This document shows, piece after piece, positions 1-8,378 of a DNA stretch of 64,000 nt (the stretch's first letter is position 1; every line of letters starts with the position of its first letter). Both the position numbers and the translations under genes were made by a program. The notes beneath the pieces are model-generated. The model was not told the DNA's origin. It saw nothing but the letters and a program-made list of their open reading frames with translations, and did no database searches. The stretch is from Celeribacter baekdonensis B30. Its GTDB lineage: Bacteria; Pseudomonadota; Alphaproteobacteria; Rhodobacterales; Rhodobacteraceae. The DNA lies in contig NZ_AMRK01000008.1 in assembly GCF_000299875.1 (NCBI RefSeq), forward strand, positions 147,573 through 211,572, given 5' to 3'.

Positions 1-584
1 TCGCCTTGATCATGCTCTCACCGTTTTTTGTCACCTTGGGCGCGGGGCTGATCTTGCGCGAAGAGACCACATTGGCGCGCTGGTTTGCCGTCACGCTTGG
101 GTTTCTGGGCGGGATGATCATCCTCGCGCCCTGGTCCGAACGATTTTCGATCTACGCGCTCTACCCGGTGGGCGCTGCGGCGTTTTGGGCGCTGACCTCA
201 TTGTTGACCAAACGCATGACCCGGACCGAGACGCCCGAAAGCCTCACCGTCTACCTGCTGCTCTTGCTGACACCGGTGAATTTCGGCCTCGCTTTGGGCG
301 ACGGCATCGCGCTTGATCTTGGCCTATCGGGCGGGATCGTGTTGTTGGCGGGGGTTTTGACCGCCCTGGCGCAATATGCGATTGCCAAGGCCTATTCCAT
401 CGCCGACGCTGCCTATCTCCAGCCGTTCGATCACCTCAAATTGCCGCTCAATGTGGCATTGGGCGTGGCCGCCTTTGGCTTTGTGCCGCCGGGGTCGATG
501 TGGATCGGGTCACTGATGATCCTGTCGGCGTCGTTTTATTTGCTGCGGCAAGAAAGCCGGACTGCGCAGATGGCGGCGGCCTGA
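1..584 (+). CDS. DMT-superfamily (EamA) permease, C-terminal part
   Basis: The frame is open from the first bases of the window and ends at TGA 582-584, so the start lies upstream. About 193 residues remain, mostly hydrophobic helices (LFLGGMIILAPW-like, AAFWALTSLLTKRM, ILSASFYLLRQ), as in the second EamA repeat of drug/metabolite transporters, which are normally near 300 residues with ten helices. The late sequence AYSIADAAYLQPFDHLKLP matches the conserved region before the last two helices. It is probably an inner-membrane exporter of a small metabolite; the substrate cannot be told. It ends at a basic tail (RQESRTAQ). A GC hairpin follows at 631-652. Confidence 0.85.
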   Translation, partial: ALIMLSPFFVTLGAGLILREETTLARWFAVTLGFLGGMIILAPWSERFSIYALYPVGAAAFWALTSLLTKRMTRTETPESLTVYLLLLLTPVNFGLALGDGIALDLGLSGGIVLLAGVLTALAQYAIAKAYSIADAAYLQPFDHLKLPLNVALGVAAFGFVPPGSMWIGSLMILSASFYLLRQESRTAQMAAA

Positions 585-630
585 GAGCGCCGACACCGCG
601 CCGCGCATATTGGGCTCAACATCATTCAAG

Positions 631-652
631 CCGGACCGTCATTGCGGTCCGG
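631..652 (+). terminator. GC-rich hairpin after the DMT permease
   Basis: CCGGACCG, loop TCATTG, CGGTCCGG forms a perfect 8-bp stem 47 bases after the permease stop. There is no T-run after it, so it is only a weak candidate for an intrinsic terminator. The rest of 585-819 holds no convincing gene. Confidence 0.3.
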
Positions 653-819
653 GTAGAGGTCTGAAGTGTGGGCGAAGTTGCCGTTGGCGCCGACTGATGC
701 ACCGGCCGCCGCTGTTCAGGGCAGACGGTTTTGTTTAGTTGTCGTATGCATGGGGAAGGGTTGCGAAAGCCACTTGCGAGTGCCAAAATCTAGGTGGCGT
801 GATCGAGAAGAGATAACAA

Positions 820-1191
820 ATGAGAAAATTGGTCTTACTAACGGTACTGGTAGCTGGAGTGGCATATTCGGCTCATCTTTTTTTCAAATTCGATTTTAGC
901 AAAATGCCAGATGTACCTGACGACGGATTTGTACTTCTTGTCGGGGGTGTAAAAGGCATTATGACCAATGTAGATGACGTCCGTCCCGAACGAAAATACC
1001 GTTCTGCGAAACCATCTGACCTTCCAGAATGGTATGAAGACGTTTGGTCCCATTGCTACCCGCCAACAGAAGCAGAGCCAATGAGGGATTATGAGTGGGG
1101 AACGGGTGCTCGTCTGGAAGCGATTTGCCAGATTGAAGTCGACAACGAGCAGACATTGGTAGGATACATAATTTCTGTTCCAAACCTCTAA
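820..1191 (+). CDS. Hypothetical membrane-anchored or secreted protein
   Basis: Not recognised. The product has 123 residues and starts with a basic-hydrophobic segment (MRKLVLLTVLVAGVAYSAHLFF) that can act as an uncleaved anchor or signal peptide. The rest is polar, with two cysteines (SHCYPP near residue 88 and AICQIE near residue 112) that could form a disulfide in the periplasm. GAGAAGAG lies 9 bases before the ATG. The gene is clearly more AT-rich than its neighbours and uses rarer codons (TTA, ATA, AGA), which suggests recent acquisition or relaxed selection. It stands alone between a + strand permease and a - strand DUF533 gene. Confidence 0.6.
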   Translation: MRKLVLLTVLVAGVAYSAHLFFKFDFSKMPDVPDDGFVLLVGGVKGIMTNVDDVRPERKYRSAKPSDLPEWYEDVWSHCYPPTEAEPMRDYEWGTGARLEAICQIEVDNEQTLVGYIISVPNL

Positions 1192-1257
1192 AAGATATTC
1201 ACTTGCATTGGCGAAATTCGGTAAAATGGGTTCTTTTCTGCCATTCACTGCACCCCC

Positions 1258-1284
1258 AAAAGGGCGACCCGAAAGCCGCCCTTT
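1258..1284 (-). terminator. Terminator of the DUF533 gene
   Basis: Read on the minus strand this is AAAGGGCG, a 10-base loop, then CGCCCTTTT, lying 18 bases after the stop codon of the 1302-2012 gene. The stem followed by a T-run fits an intrinsic terminator. Confidence 0.65.
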
Positions 1285-1301
1285 CGCCTCAAAGGCTTAG
1301 C

Positions 1302-2012
1302 TTACAAAACCGGTTTTCCCATCGATTGATGGATTTCCGCCTGTTTCGCCGGGTCCATCATCAAGGATTGCGCCAGACCCATCAAAAACGTCTTTTCCGC
1401 CTCGGTATCGACAGAGATGGCCATCAGGGCCGCGGCATAGACCTGAGCGCTCGCAGAGGTGCCCGCATCCTTGGCCAGCGCCATCGGATCGACAGGCGCG
1501 TCCAATTCGGCCTGCACAAAGGCGATTTCTTCGTCTGAGGCATCTTTGAGTTGATCCAGAATTTTGGTGCGCTCTTCGGCGTCAATTTCGCCATCCGCCT
1601 TGGCCGCCATGATCATCGCCCGGATCATCAGCTTGGCGTTTTCTTCAGAAGCCGCGCCGACCGGCGTGCCCTGTGTCACCGAGGCAAACATATCGGTCAT
1701 CGAAGCCGCGCCCGAGGCCGCCGCCCCGCTCATCGCCGAGAACAATGATCCAAGCCCGGCTTCGGTCGCCTCCGACATATCGGCGGCTTGGTTGCCAAAT
1801 TTGCCCATCATGTCACGCACCGCAGCAGAGCCACCCGGAAAGCCGAATTTCTCAGCCATCTGACCCATTTGATCGGCCACACTGCCGGGATTGCCGGATT
1901 GACGCATGGCTTCGCGCACACCGTCCATCCCGCCCATCTTTTTCACTTTCTCCACGCCTTTTGCCGCGGCAAAGCCGATCGCCAAAGTTGTCAAAGTCCG
2001 TACAAAACTCAT
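1302..2012 (-). CDS. DUF533 / TerB-like family protein
   Basis: A 236-residue protein. The N-terminal third is Gly/Met/Ala-rich with a short hydrophobic start (FVRTLTTLAIGFAAAKGVEKV). The C-terminal half (about residues 120-232) is an all-helical domain with AKADGEIDAEERTKIL and FLMGLAQSLMMD, typical of DUF533 (YebE-like) proteins, which are related to the tellurite-resistance TerB fold. The DGEID-EE acidic motif is the usual signature of that fold. Function in this family is poorly known; membrane-associated stress roles have been proposed. A terminator follows directly. It is monocistronic by spacing. Confidence 0.8.
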   Translation of the reverse strand: MSFVRTLTTLAIGFAAAKGVEKVKKMGGMDGVREAMRQSGNPGSVADQMGQMAEKFGFPGGSAAVRDMMGKFGNQAADMSEATEAGLGSLFSAMSGAAASGAASMTDMFASVTQGTPVGAASEENAKLMIRAMIMAAKADGEIDAEERTKILDQLKDASDEEIAFVQAELDAPVDPMALAKDAGTSASAQVYAAALMAISVDTEAEKTFLMGLAQSLMMDPAKQAEIHQSMGKPVL

Positions 2013-2201
2013 TGGGACACTCCCTTATAGATTTCTCTCAAACCCATACTGCGCGCAAAAATCCTTTGTGCCAACGGGGAGAATGCCGCCATCTCCCTCA
2101 ACAACTGGAGTTTTGCGCGTTAAGACCCAGTGGGCAGCACTCGCACAGGAGGGCGTTGGTCTATTTGGAAATCAGTTTCTAAAGTGTTTTGCTATCATGT
2201 A

Positions 2202-2217
2202 ATCTTAAATTTAAGAT
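2202..2217. promoter_or_regulatory. Perfect 16-bp AT-rich palindrome
   Basis: ATCTTAAATTTAAGAT is a perfect palindrome in the 355-base gap between the DUF533 gene and the next orphan gene. It lies about 190 bases upstream of the DUF533 start and downstream of the 2368-3105 gene. It could be a regulator site. The remaining gap (2013-2367) shows no ORF I trust. Confidence 0.35.
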
Positions 2218-2367
2218 CATAATCCCGCCGCCTTATCTCATCTGCTCGGGGAATGTCGGACCTTCGCAACAGCTTGCACGGAGTTCAACTCAGCGGGACG
2301 AAGCTGCCGTTCTTCATTTCCACACCGATGGCCGCTTTTGATTTCTGACTAACGCGTCTGTCCGCGG

Positions 2368-3105
2368 TCATGGCAACTCTGTTGGCCCGTGAAAATGCTC
2401 TATTCGTTGTAGACGATTATTCTCAAAGAAGAGGCTGACGCGACTGTAATACGGAGTGACAAAGCTGCTGTACCACACAAGATGATGAAGCCCGGTGAAT
2501 CTCCAACCAGAAGTGTCGCGCACGAAATCAGAGTAGGAAGAATCGACGAGCCTTCGCTCGTAGGATTGCGTGTCGAAGGTGTCCGCGCGGGCTACGTGGG
2601 TCGAGACATATGCCTTCAGCCCGGTTTCGTTGCCAGCTATCCGCTTATAGACGTCGTTTCGAGACATGCCGATGGTGATTTGATCTTGAAAAGCCAACAT
2701 GGCGGCATCGATTTCGTCATATCTGGGGTTCGGATTTGACCACGTTTTGGGTTCGAAAATCGGCCAAGACCGGTCCAGAGTATCGTCGACAAACTCCAAG
2801 CGCATAGGTACCCCGAATGCTTGGCCAAACCACACGACAATACTGTCGTCTTCCGAGAAGTTGCGCTGAAGTTCAGCCATATCCGGGGCTTCAAGCAGCG
2901 TATCGTGGAACGGACGCGGCTCTGGGGGCCACATGCCAAGTCGCTCGAGAGTAGCTGCTGACTGCGACTTATCTTCGCCAATTGTGAAAGGACCGTATGA
3001 GCCTTCTGAAACCACTTTTGTACCGCCGAGGGCAAAGAGCACGAGCAAGATGAAAACGGTTATAGTCACCGCAAATATACTAAGAAGAACCTTGCCAATG
3101 CTCAT
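2368..3105 (-). CDS. Hypothetical protein with N-terminal membrane anchor
   Basis: Not recognised. It has 245 residues, with one hydrophobic helix at residues 7-28 (LLSIFAVTITVFILLVLFALGG) and a soluble, probably periplasmic remainder. That part contains two similar-looking segments: TIGEDKSQSAATLERLG near residue 43 and QITIGMSRNDVYKRIAG near residue 145. Both resemble the short 'G-x-S-x-x-x-v-x-x-L/I-G' motif of SmpA/BLIP-like modules, so a duplicated module is possible. Base composition is lower in GC than its neighbours. It stands alone, with rnpB downstream of its promoter side and no partner gene. Confidence 0.6.
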   Translation of the reverse strand: MSIGKVLLSIFAVTITVFILLVLFALGGTKVVSEGSYGPFTIGEDKSQSAATLERLGMWPPEPRPFHDTLLEAPDMAELQRNFSEDDSIVVWFGQAFGVPMRLEFVDDTLDRSWPIFEPKTWSNPNPRYDEIDAAMLAFQDQITIGMSRNDVYKRIAGNETGLKAYVSTHVARADTFDTQSYERRLVDSSYSDFVRDTSGWRFTGLHHLVWYSSFVTPYYSRVSLFFENNRLQRIEHFHGPTELP

Positions 3106-3143
3106 TCCAACTGACCTTCTTTCTGTGCGGTTTAATCGCCCTG

Positions 3144-3228
3144 ATAGCCGACATTTCTACACAACGCAGCATCAGCTACGATGGGCTCGTTCCTGCCTTT
3201 AGCTGCGTTGAGCGCCAATGTCGGCTAT
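3144..3228. repeat. Imperfect inverted repeat, 27-base arms
   Basis: The left arm (3144-3170) is ATAGCCGACATT-N7-AACGCAGC. The right arm (3202-3228) is its reverse complement with a different N7 core. Twenty of 27 positions match, and all mismatches sit in one central 7-base block. The spacer is 31 bases. The element lies between the orphan gene start and rnpB. It looks like a remnant of a small intergenic repeat or a structured RNA. Confidence 0.55.
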
Positions 3229-3257
3229 GACCCATTTAAAATGGATGAAAGAAATAT

Positions 3258-3661
3258 ACGCGGACGGCCTATAAGCCGGATTCTGTCTCAGCGGGCGGAC
3301 CCGCCGTGGATAACCATTCCTCTAGGCCTGCTGTTACCAACAGGCTCAAGCTGCCAACCCGGACGTCTCGGGCTCAAGCATCCCTGCGGGCGGTATGCAA
3401 AGCACACAGTCCCCGCGCGACGTCCCTATTTGGCATTGCTCCCGGTGGGGCTTGCCGTGCCGGTTCTGTTGCCAGTCCCGCGGTGGGCTCTTACCCCACC
3501 GTTTCACCATGACCCCCGTATGAGAGGGCTGTCTGTTCTCTGTGGCGCTGTCCCTAGGGTTGCCCCCGCCGGGCGTTACCCGGCACCGTTGCTTGATGGA
3601 GTCCGGACTTTCCTCGCGCCAGGGATCGCCCCCAGCCCGCGATTATCCAGCCATCCGCGTA
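3258..3661 (-). ncRNA. rnpB: RNase P RNA (M1 RNA), class A
   Basis: This is the catalytic RNA of ribonuclease P, which trims the 5' leaders of tRNA precursors. The minus strand carries the near-universal CR I segment GAGGAAAGTCCGGACTCC about 40 bases from the 5' end, and ACAGAATCCGGCTTATAGGC near the 3' end. The ends pair to form helix P1 (ACGCGGA at 3654-3660 with TCCGCGT at 3258-3264). The length of about 404 nt is normal for an alphaproteobacterial bacterial-A-type RNA. The region is ORF-like on both strands, but those ORFs are artefacts. A sigma70-like promoter sits directly upstream. Confidence 0.96.
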
Positions 3662-3668
3662 TCTGAGC

Positions 3669-3697
3669 GACTTAGGCGAGCCAGTCGTCCGGGTCAA
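3669..3697 (-). promoter_or_regulatory. rnpB promoter inside the amidase 3' end
   Basis: On the minus strand: -35 TTGACC (3692-3697), exactly 17 bases, then -10-like TAAGTC (3669-3674). The predicted RNA 5' end at 3661 follows 7 bases later. The -10 overlaps the TAA stop codon of the amidase gene (3672-3674). Confidence 0.6.
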
Positions 3698-4370
3698 CGG
3701 GAAAGCGTGTCGCCAGATCATGCGCCATGGCCATATCTATGGCATCAAGGGGGCCGTGATGATTGGGACGAAAGCGGGCGCGAAAGGCCGGCAACAGCGC
3801 CTCGATCGGGGCGTCTGGATAGCCAAACGCCGCGAGACCTTGCAAAAACTCATCCTCACGGGCCTCAAAATCCAGCGTAACCTGTGGCCAGACCGACAGG
3901 CCGCCAAGCGCCAATCTGCGCCAATCAAAACGTGGGCCGGGGTCGATTTTGCGCGAGGGTGCCATGTCGGAATGGGCAATGACCCGTTCGGGCGCCATGA
4001 ACCAACGCTCGATGATGTCGGTCAAAAGCCGCTCCAACGCATCCATTTGATCCGCGGCAAAGGGGACAGTGCCGGGGTTGGCCAGTTCGATCCCGATGGA
4101 ATGAGAATTCACATCCGTGACGCGGCCCCATTGCCCCGCCCCCGCGTGCCAAGCCCGGTTTTCTTCATCAACGAGGCGCAAAATTACGCCCCGTCCATCA
4201 ATCAGGTAATGGGCGGAGACCTCGTGATCCGGGCAACAGAGCCGCTCCAACGCGGCATCGGCGGAGGTCATGGCGGTGTAATGCAACACCACCATATCCG
4301 GGCGCACACCGCCGCGCCGTTCGCCAAAATTGGGCGACGGATGATCAACGATATTTAGCACATCAGACAA
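3672..4370 (-). CDS. N-acetylmuramoyl-L-alanine amidase (AmiD/AmpD type)
   Basis: It cleaves the bond between N-acetylmuramic acid and L-Ala of peptidoglycan; members recycle or trim the wall. The 232-residue Amidase_2 domain has the zinc ligands in VVLHYTAM (His), the substrate-loop GIELANPG, and the late HSDMAPSRKIDPGPRFDW block (second His and Asp). I chose the TTG at 4370, one base after the upstream stop, because homologous sequence starts around SDVLNIVDHPSPNF. GTG 4361 is the alternative. No signal peptide is seen, so it may be cytoplasmic like AmpD or depend on the upstream gene. It is translationally coupled to the lipoprotein gene. Confidence 0.88.
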   Translation of the reverse strand: MSDVLNIVDHPSPNFGERRGGVRPDMVVLHYTAMTSADAALERLCCPDHEVSAHYLIDGRGVILRLVDEENRAWHAGAGQWGRVTDVNSHSIGIELANPGTVPFAADQMDALERLLTDIIERWFMAPERVIAHSDMAPSRKIDPGPRFDWRRLALGGLSVWPQVTLDFEAREDEFLQGLAAFGYPDAPIEALLPAFRARFRPNHHGPLDAIDMAMAHDLATRFPVDPDDWLA

Positions 4371-4371
4371 G

Positions 4372-5061
4372 TCAGCGGGCGCTGGCGGCCAAACGGAACG
4401 GCGCAGGGTCCCAGCTACAGGCAAAGCCATCGCCATCGGGATCAAGCCCTTTGGCGTTGCGTTCCGGCCCGCCACTGTTGAGGAAATCTTCCTGTGCCAG
4501 ATCGGGCGACGGGTATTTGGCACAGGCGCGCGCCGCACGGGTCTGCGCGCCGGGGATCAGCCGCGAATACAGCGCTTCACCGACGCGATTGGTGGTCGAC
4601 AAGGCGAACTCAACAATTGTGGCCGCATCCTTGGTTGGGCGGGTCGGCACGGCAGTCGGCTGAATGGTCACATAGGAATCTTTGTTGGCCGCGACGCGGG
4701 CGGCGTCTTCTTCGATCGACCGCTCGGAGGCAACCGCATCGAAATTGTTTTCCGAAGAAATCCCGATGGCGTTGGTCACCGCTTTGGGCGCGGGACCCAC
4801 AGGTGCGGCGGTGTTTTCCGCCGCATCAATCGCTGCGGTGGCTTCCGCCGAAATCGCCTGAGTGTCGAGACCTGTGGTTGCGTTCGTGCTCACGCCCGCG
4901 TTTTGACCCCGCCCATCGCCATTGGCAATCAACTCGGCCTCACGTTGGGCCTGATAATCCGCATAGGAGCCAAAGCCCACGCCGGAGCCGCTGTCCGGCA
5001 CGGGGGTTTCGCAAGCCGCAAGGGCAATCAAAGAAATCAAGGCGTAAGAGGCGCGGCGCAT
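4372..5061 (-). CDS. Lipoprotein with Excalibur-like calcium-binding tail
   Basis: A 229-residue product. The N-terminus MRRASYALISLIALAACETP is a lipoprotein signal with lipobox LAAC (Cys17). The middle is Ala/Thr/Asn-rich and looks unstructured. The C-terminus has a cysteine (RACAKYPS), then AQEDFLNSGGPERN, then DPDGDGFACSWDP: the DxDxDG loop plus Cys of the Excalibur domain, expected to bind calcium. ATG 5061 is preferred because GGAG lies 10 bases upstream; TTG 5070 is too close to it. The gene is followed after one base by the amidase, which suggests a joint envelope role. The molecular function is not known. Confidence 0.8.
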   Translation of the reverse strand: MRRASYALISLIALAACETPVPDSGSGVGFGSYADYQAQREAELIANGDGRGQNAGVSTNATTGLDTQAISAEATAAIDAAENTAAPVGPAPKAVTNAIGISSENNFDAVASERSIEEDAARVAANKDSYVTIQPTAVPTRPTKDAATIVEFALSTTNRVGEALYSRLIPGAQTRAARACAKYPSPDLAQEDFLNSGGPERNAKGLDPDGDGFACSWDPAPFRLAASAR

Positions 5062-5100
5062 GGGCGGCAAGCTCCAAGGATGAGGTCAGTTCGGCGTCCC

Positions 5101-6588
5101 TTACCACCATTTTTCCGGCTTGGAAACAAAGCCCGCAGCCGTCTCAAGCGAATGGGCGATATTCAGCAGATCACCCTCTTCCCACGGGCGCCCGATGAGT
5201 TGCAGCCCCAACGGCAGCCCCTTGGCCGACAGCCCCGCAGGCACCGAAACCCCCGGCAGACCCGCCAGGTTAACGGTCACGGTGAAGACGTCATTGAGAT
5301 ACATCTGGATCGGATCGCTGTCCGACATTTCACCCAGACCAAAGGCCGCCGACGGTGTCGCGGGGGTCAGGATCGCATCAATGCCGGCCGCAAACACGTC
5401 CTCGAAATCCTTTTTGATCAAGGTGCGGACTTTGCGGGCGCGGTTGTAATAGGCGTCATAGAACCCAGCCGAGAGCACATAGGTGCCGACCATCACCCGG
5501 CGCTGAACCTCGTGACCAAAACCTTCGGCACGGGTCTTTTCATACATGTCGTCGATGCCGTCACCCGCCGCCAATTTGGCGCGGTGGCCATAACGCACCC
5601 CATCATAGCGCGCGAGGTTGGACGAGGCTTCAGCGGGCGCGATCACATAATAGGCGGGCAGCGCGTATTTGGTGTGGGGCAGCGAAATCTCGACGACCTC
5701 AGCCCCCGCCGCGCGCAGCATGTCTGCACCGTCGTCCCAGAGTTTGGAGATCTCTTCAGGCATCCCCTCCATGCGGTATTCTTTCGGGATACCGATTTTC
5801 TTGCCCTTGATGTCGCCGGTCAGCATGGCCTCAAAATTCGGCACGGCCAGATCGGCGGAGGTGCTGTCTTTCGCATCATGGCCGCACATGGCTTCCAACA
5901 TGATCGCCGCATCGCGGGTGGTTTTGGTCATCGGCCCAGCCTGGTCCAAGGAGGAGGCAAAAGCCACCACGCCCCAACGTGAACAGCGCCCGTAGGTCGG
6001 TTTGATCCCGACAATGCCGGTGAAAGCCGCCGGTTGGCGGATCGACCCGCCGGTGTCTGTGCCGGTTGCGGCCAAACACAGGTCCGCCGCCACAGCCGCC
6101 GCAGAGCCACCAGAGGAGCCGCCCGGCGTAAGCTGGGTGTCCTCATTGCCACGGCGCCACGGGTTGACCGCATTGCCGTACACAGAGGTTTCATTCGACG
6201 ACCCCATGGCGAATTCGTCCATGTTGAGCTTGCCCAACATCACCGCACCCGCGTCAAACAGCTTGGTGGTGATGGTGCTCTCATATTCGGGTTTGAAGCC
6301 TTCCAGGATGCGCGACCCGGCTTGGGTGTCGACGCCTTTGGTGGCAAAGAGGTCTTTGATCCCGATCGGCAGGCCACACATCGCAGGGGCCTCGCCGGAC
6401 GCGATCCGGGCATCGGCCGCTTTGGCCTGTTCCATCGCGATTTCGGGCGTGTTGTGCACAAAGGCGTTGAGCGCGCCGGAGGCGGCAATCGCGGACAAAC
6501 AGGTTTCGGTCACCTCAACCGAGGTAAAATCGCCTTTGCGCAGACCGTCACGGGCCTCGGACAGGGTGAGTTTATTGAGATCAGACAT
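5101..6588 (-). CDS. gatA: Asp/Glu-tRNA(Asn/Gln) amidotransferase subunit A
   Basis: This is the amidase subunit of the GatCAB complex, which turns Glu-tRNA(Gln) and/or Asp-tRNA(Asn) into Gln- and Asn-tRNA using glutamine. The product has 495 residues, full length for GatA. The amidase-signature core is present: Lys in [10 protein letters not shown], the Gly/Ser-rich [16 protein letters not shown] and the catalytic Ser in [15 protein letters not shown] (Ser-cisSer-Lys triad). The start codon overlaps the gatC stop (TAATG). gatB is not in this window, so the complex is encoded at two loci. Confidence 0.97.
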   Translation of the reverse strand: MSDLNKLTLSEARDGLRKGDFTSVEVTETCLSAIAASGALNAFVHNTPEIAMEQAKAADARIASGEAPAMCGLPIGIKDLFATKGVDTQAGSRILEGFKPEYESTITTKLFDAGAVMLGKLNMDEFAMGSSNETSVYGNAVNPWRRGNEDTQLTPGGSSGGSAAAVAADLCLAATGTDTGGSIRQPAAFTGIVGIKPTYGRCSRWGVVAFASSLDQAGPMTKTTRDAAIMLEAMCGHDAKDSTSADLAVPNFEAMLTGDIKGKKIGIPKEYRMEGMPEEISKLWDDGADMLRAAGAEVVEISLPHTKYALPAYYVIAPAEASSNLARYDGVRYGHRAKLAAGDGIDDMYEKTRAEGFGHEVQRRVMVGTYVLSAGFYDAYYNRARKVRTLIKKDFEDVFAAGIDAILTPATPSAAFGLGEMSDSDPIQMYLNDVFTVTVNLAGLPGVSVPAGLSAKGLPLGLQLIGRPWEEGDLLNIAHSLETAAGFVSKPEKWW

Positions 6589-6875
6589 TATTCCACCACC
6601 TTCGGAACCGCAAAAAAGCCTTCGCGCGCATCGGGCGCGTTTTTCAGGATGCTCGCCTGCATATTGCCATCGGTGACCTCATCGACCCGGCGCTTGAGGC
6701 GCTGCGGCGTGACCGAGGTCATCGGCTCGACGCCCTCGACATCCACTTCGGAGAGTTGCTCGATAAAGCCAAGCACAGCGTTGAACTCTTCGGCCAGTGC
6801 GGGAAGTGCGTCTTCCTCGACCCGGATACGGGCGAGTTTGGCGACCCGGCGTGCGGTGTCGATGTCAATGGACAT
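6588..6875 (-). CDS. gatC: Asp/Glu-tRNA amidotransferase subunit C
   Basis: This small GatCAB subunit wraps around the GatA-GatB interface. It has 95 residues starting [17 protein letters not shown], the usual GatC opening, with the conserved [18 protein letters not shown] block in the middle. ATG 6875 is chosen because GGAG lies 7 bases upstream and this gives the usual length; a longer frame to 6947 exists but adds non-homologous residues. The stop overlaps the gatA start by one base. Confidence 0.95.
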   Translation of the reverse strand: MSIDIDTARRVAKLARIRVEEDALPALAEEFNAVLGFIEQLSEVDVEGVEPMTSVTPQRLKRRVDEVTDGNMQASILKNAPDAREGFFAVPKVVE

Positions 6876-6943
6876 GGTTGGGCTCCGTCTATTCTGTTGG
6901 CACAGGGCTTTTGACATGGCTTTATCGCGCAGGCGCGCGGCCT

Positions 6944-7585
6944 TCAAGCCTCCTTCACCCCTATATGGTTGGCGTAGACCGCGATCATATGCGCCAGAAC
7001 CACGGCATTGAGCAGATGCCAGAGGAAATGCGTGCCCATCGGCCAGAGGGCGCAGATCGGATCATCCAACATGCGACAGCCGATGGAGAGGCACAACAGC
7101 CCCGCCCCCACCGCCAAGCCGCGCGCGGTTTTGCGGGCTTTGTCCTTTAGAAGATAAGCGTAGATGAAGATCAACATCGGCACGGGCGCATAGGCCGAGG
7201 ACGATCCAAGCCCGAGCTTGGCAAACAGTAGCATAGTCGCAGCGGCAAAGGGGAAAAACAACAGGGTCACGAGCACGCTTTTCCACCGCTCTAGCCCAAA
7301 GAAATCCCGCGTGGCCGCGAAAATATACAGCAGAATAAAACCCAGGATCGGTGCGGTGTCGGCCAGTGCCCCCCAGCGTGTCGCGGTGGTGTGAAAGGCA
7401 AAGGACCCAACCCCGATCAACATCAGGACCACCGTCATCGCCCGCGCCAAGGGGACATCACGGGTGCGTGGCCAGACGTAAAGCGCCGCCAGCACAAAGG
7501 CCAAATTGGTCAGCGCATTGACGGGCTCTGACCAAAATGTGAAATCCACCCGCTCACAATAGCCATCGAATTGCTCTGTCCACAT
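6944..7585 (-). CDS. Ceramidase-like (CREST superfamily) membrane hydrolase
   Basis: This 213-residue protein has about seven membrane helices. The diagnostic blocks of the alkaline ceramidase/PAQR (CREST) superfamily are present. They are Glu-Pro-Val-Asn near residue 20 (SEPVNALTN), GSFAFHTTATRW near residue 60 (Ser and His), LADTAPI (Asp) and the late GTHFLWHLLN (two His). These residues bind a catalytic zinc in known members. The substrate in bacteria is uncertain; ceramide is not typical of this group, so another lipid amide is likely. It is divergent from the UPF0173 hydrolase gene and 68 bases upstream of gatC on the same strand. Confidence 0.82.
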   Translation of the reverse strand: MWTEQFDGYCERVDFTFWSEPVNALTNLAFVLAALYVWPRTRDVPLARAMTVVLMLIGVGSFAFHTTATRWGALADTAPILGFILLYIFAATRDFFGLERWKSVLVTLLFFPFAAATMLLFAKLGLGSSSAYAPVPMLIFIYAYLLKDKARKTARGLAVGAGLLCLSIGCRMLDDPICALWPMGTHFLWHLLNAVVLAHMIAVYANHIGVKEA

Positions 7586-7652
7586 GTGATTTTTCCTGCT
7601 CCTGTGCTAGCTTTTTCTGAGCTACGTTTGAGGACTATATAGGAGAGGGCGC

Positions 7653-8372
7653 ATGAAAATCACTTGGCTTGGACATTCCGGTTTTCGCATCGAAATCGCG
7701 GATCAGGTTTTGCTCATTGATCCGTGGCTTGCGGGCAATCCCTCCTTCCCAGAGGAGCGCGCGGCGGAGGCCACCACAGGGGCCACGGCGATCTTTCTCA
7801 CCCACGGCCATGGCGATCACGCCTCGACCACCCTGCCCGTGGCACGCGACACGGATGCGATGATCTATTGCATCCATGAACTGTCGCTCATTCTGGGAGC
7901 CGAAGGCGCGCAGGTCACGGGCTTTGGCAAGGGCGGCACGATCACCTTGGGTGAAGGCACCTTGGGCGAAGGCGACGCGGCGGTGCGGGTCACGATGGTG
8001 AACGCGGTGCATTCTTCCTCAATTGATTTCAAAGACGGCGCACCGCGATATGCGGGCGACCCGGCGGGCTTTATGATCTCGGGCGAAGGCCACACGATCT
8101 ATGTCTCTGGCGACACCGATCTCATGGCCGATATGGCGTGGTTTGCCGATCTGCATCAGCCCGACATCGGCATTCTCTGCGCTGGGGGCCATTACACGAT
8201 GGACATGACCCGCGCCGCCTATGCCTGTCAAAAATTCTTTGATTTCAAAACGGTGATCCCGTGCCACTGGGGCACATTCCCGCTTTTGGCACAGAGCTGT
8301 GATCCGCTGGTCTACGCTCTGGACGAGGGCGTGGTCCAAGTCCCAGAGGTGCTTGTCGCCATCGAGATTTAA
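7653..8372 (+). CDS. UPF0173-type metal-dependent hydrolase (MBL fold)
   Basis: A cytoplasmic metallo-beta-lactamase-fold hydrolase of unknown substrate, 239 residues. It opens with MKITWLGHSGFRIE, followed by LLIDPWLAGNP and the metal-binding LTHGHGDHAS. Later ligands are seen in NAVHSSSIDF, SGDTDLMADM and VIPCHWGTFPLL, all as in the UPF0173 family. GGAGAGGG lies 5 bases before the ATG. The family often accompanies housekeeping genes and gives no clear pathway here. Confidence 0.92.
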   Translation: MKITWLGHSGFRIEIADQVLLIDPWLAGNPSFPEERAAEATTGATAIFLTHGHGDHASTTLPVARDTDAMIYCIHELSLILGAEGAQVTGFGKGGTITLGEGTLGEGDAAVRVTMVNAVHSSSIDFKDGAPRYAGDPAGFMISGEGHTIYVSGDTDLMADMAWFADLHQPDIGILCAGGHYTMDMTRAAYACQKFFDFKTVIPCHWGTFPLLAQSCDPLVYALDEGVVQVPEVLVAIEI

Positions 8373-8378
8373 TGGCGG

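Noticed and set aside
739..751. A 13-mer TTGTCGTATGCAT shared with the sqr operator region (44752-44764)
   Set aside because: Dozens of 13-mer matches are expected by chance in 64 kb on two strands, and this copy lacks the palindrome.
3181..3880. ORFs on the plus strand across 3181-3880
   Set aside because: They lie across the RNase P RNA and the amidase antisense strand; their sequences are proline/arginine-rich and unlike proteins.
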